Source: Anoplolepis gracilipes
Taxonomy: Eukaryota > Arthropoda > Insecta > Hymenoptera > Formicidae
Direction: 5' to 3'
Length of the DNA: 64,000 nt
Assembly (NCBI RefSeq): GCF_047496725.1
Contig: NC_132986.1
Coordinates: 2,504,001-2,568,000, forward strand
The notes below the pieces were generated by a model. That model did not search any database and was not told the origin of the DNA. It saw only the letters and a program-made list of their open reading frames with translations. The position numbers and the translations under genes were made by a program. Of this stretch, positions 63,307 through 64,000 are shown piece by piece. The stretch's first letter is position 1. Each line of letters opens with the position of its first letter.

Positions 63307-63318
63307 GGAACATGTTCC
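63307..63318. promoter_or_regulatory. GGAACATGTTCC palindrome
   Basis: The inner GAACATGTTC fits the p53-family half-site pattern RRRCATGYYY. A single half-site is weak evidence of function. Confidence 0.2.
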
Positions 63319-63413
63319 CGGCGACGATACTCGTATCAGCGGACACCTAGCGCACGTTTTGCCGTACGCGCGCGACCAACGGGCGCTCTCTCTTTCTCTC
63401 TCTGCTTCTCTCC

Positions 63414-63414
<1 letters not shown>

Positions 63415-63459
<45 letters not shown>
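63415..63459. repeat. (CT)n microsatellite
   Basis: Pure CT array of about 22 units; the frames crossing it in both directions are repeat products in part. Confidence 0.97.
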
Positions 63460-63464
<5 letters not shown>

Positions 63465-64000
63465 CTTCTCTTTCGCCAACAATTGTCCACCACGAGAGCG
63501 CTGAAAACTTTCATAAATTTCGTCACAGAGCGAGCAAATGGCTTCCGGTCCAGCGGTCGGACATTGTCGATAACAGGCACGTCGCCAGGGGGCGAATTCA
63601 ATATCGCATTCGCACCGCCGGACTCTCCCGTCTCCCCCCGCTTCCTTCCCCACCTACAGCGATTCCGCCGGTACCCTCCGCTGCTACCTCGATGTGCCGG
63701 TGCCCCCTTGTCACCCCCGCCGACATTCCCCCCCTCACCCCTCCAGCATTGTCCCTCGCATTGTCCCGAAAGTTTTCGGCGAACTGGCATAGCAGGCTGA
63801 ACCACGTGATTACCATATGAATTAAAGTAATGTGATATACGATCACGAGATACGTTCAGCGCGGCCGCGTTTGCAAAAGACACCTGCGGACCCAAGAAAC
63901 GCGTAAGGCGGAAAAGAAGTCCGGTGAAGCGGAATCGCGAGTCACAAAAGTCTGGAGCTTTCAAGAATCGTCGCCGGGAATAAAATCATATATGCGATAG
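63460..64000. other. GC-rich island at the window end
   Basis: CpG- and C-rich sequence with a 205-codon minus frame and a 153-codon plus frame overlapping each other; both include the CT repeat and biased Gly/Arg or Pro/Ser runs. No recognised product. Confidence 0.3.

Larger units (their letters stand above)
62188..63414. other. Candidate promoter block, then AT-rich DNA
   Basis: Bases 62240-62620 are of balanced, CpG-containing composition and carry the TATA/initiator pair. Bases 62640-63230 are AT-rich, with a 12-bp tandem repeat (AATTGAATTTTT, two copies near 62870-62893). A 12-bp palindrome GGAACATGTTCC lies at 63307-63318. Confidence 0.4.

Noticed and set aside
63347..63964. 205-codon minus-strand open frame
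   Set aside because: Includes the CT/GA microsatellite as an Arg/Glu run and overlaps a 153-codon frame on the other strand.
1..64000. Known microRNAs, rRNA, snRNA, telomeric arrays, CRISPR arrays, reverse transcriptase or transposase domains
   Set aside because: Looked for by eye on both strands and not recognised; short hairpins present do not carry a familiar mature miRNA.

Overview
The window looks like animal nuclear DNA, most likely from an insect and plausibly an ant or another hymenopteran. This is inferred from base composition and repeat style only, because no gene was recognised that would fix the species. AT-rich stretches alternate every few hundred bases with CpG-rich, high-complexity islands. 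GA/CT dinucleotide arrays are frequent and there are long TA arrays. Nothing bacterial is present: no operons, rRNA, CRISPR or dense coding.

No protein-coding gene could be called with confidence. The open frames are short, overlap on both strands, often lack ATG, and concentrate in GC-rich or low-complexity DNA, as chance frames do. The window is best read as intergenic or deep intronic DNA. The most gene-like pieces are: a three-unit array of exon-like segments with matching splice acceptors (10.6-11.6 kb); a minus-strand, apparently frameshifted coding remnant (46.85-47.26 kb); a 33-codon Asp/Ala-rich open frame ending on a splice-donor-like site (4.84-4.94 kb); and a TATA plus initiator pair at canonical spacing (62.35-62.39 kb).

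Mobile and repeat structure is clearer. A 522-bp element at 2444-2965 has imperfect terminal inverted repeats and TA on both sides, as expected of a non-autonomous Tc1/mariner/pogo-type MITE. A 367-bp sequence is duplicated head to tail at 3717-4450 with six mismatches. A foldback of two arms of about 185 bp, about 92% matched around a 28-nt loop, lies at 51831-52228. Two diverged copies of one segment at 52629-52739 and 53417-53541 keep identical islands. A possible 650-bp element with related ends lies at 41737-42389, and a weak hAT-like fragment near 12.0-12.13 kb.

Layout: 0-5 kb has the MITE, the tandem duplication and several CpG-rich islands; 5-10 kb is mainly AT-rich with one homeodomain/POU-site-like island at 8.0-8.6 kb; 10-12 kb has the exon-like array; 12-41 kb alternates AT-rich DNA, microsatellites and CpG-rich islands; 41-54 kb holds most of the inverted and duplicated structures; 54-64 kb is the most GC-rich part, with several poly-purine/pyrimidine islands and the candidate promoter. 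The islands may be regulatory DNA or unrecognised exons, which comparative alignment and RNA data would separate.
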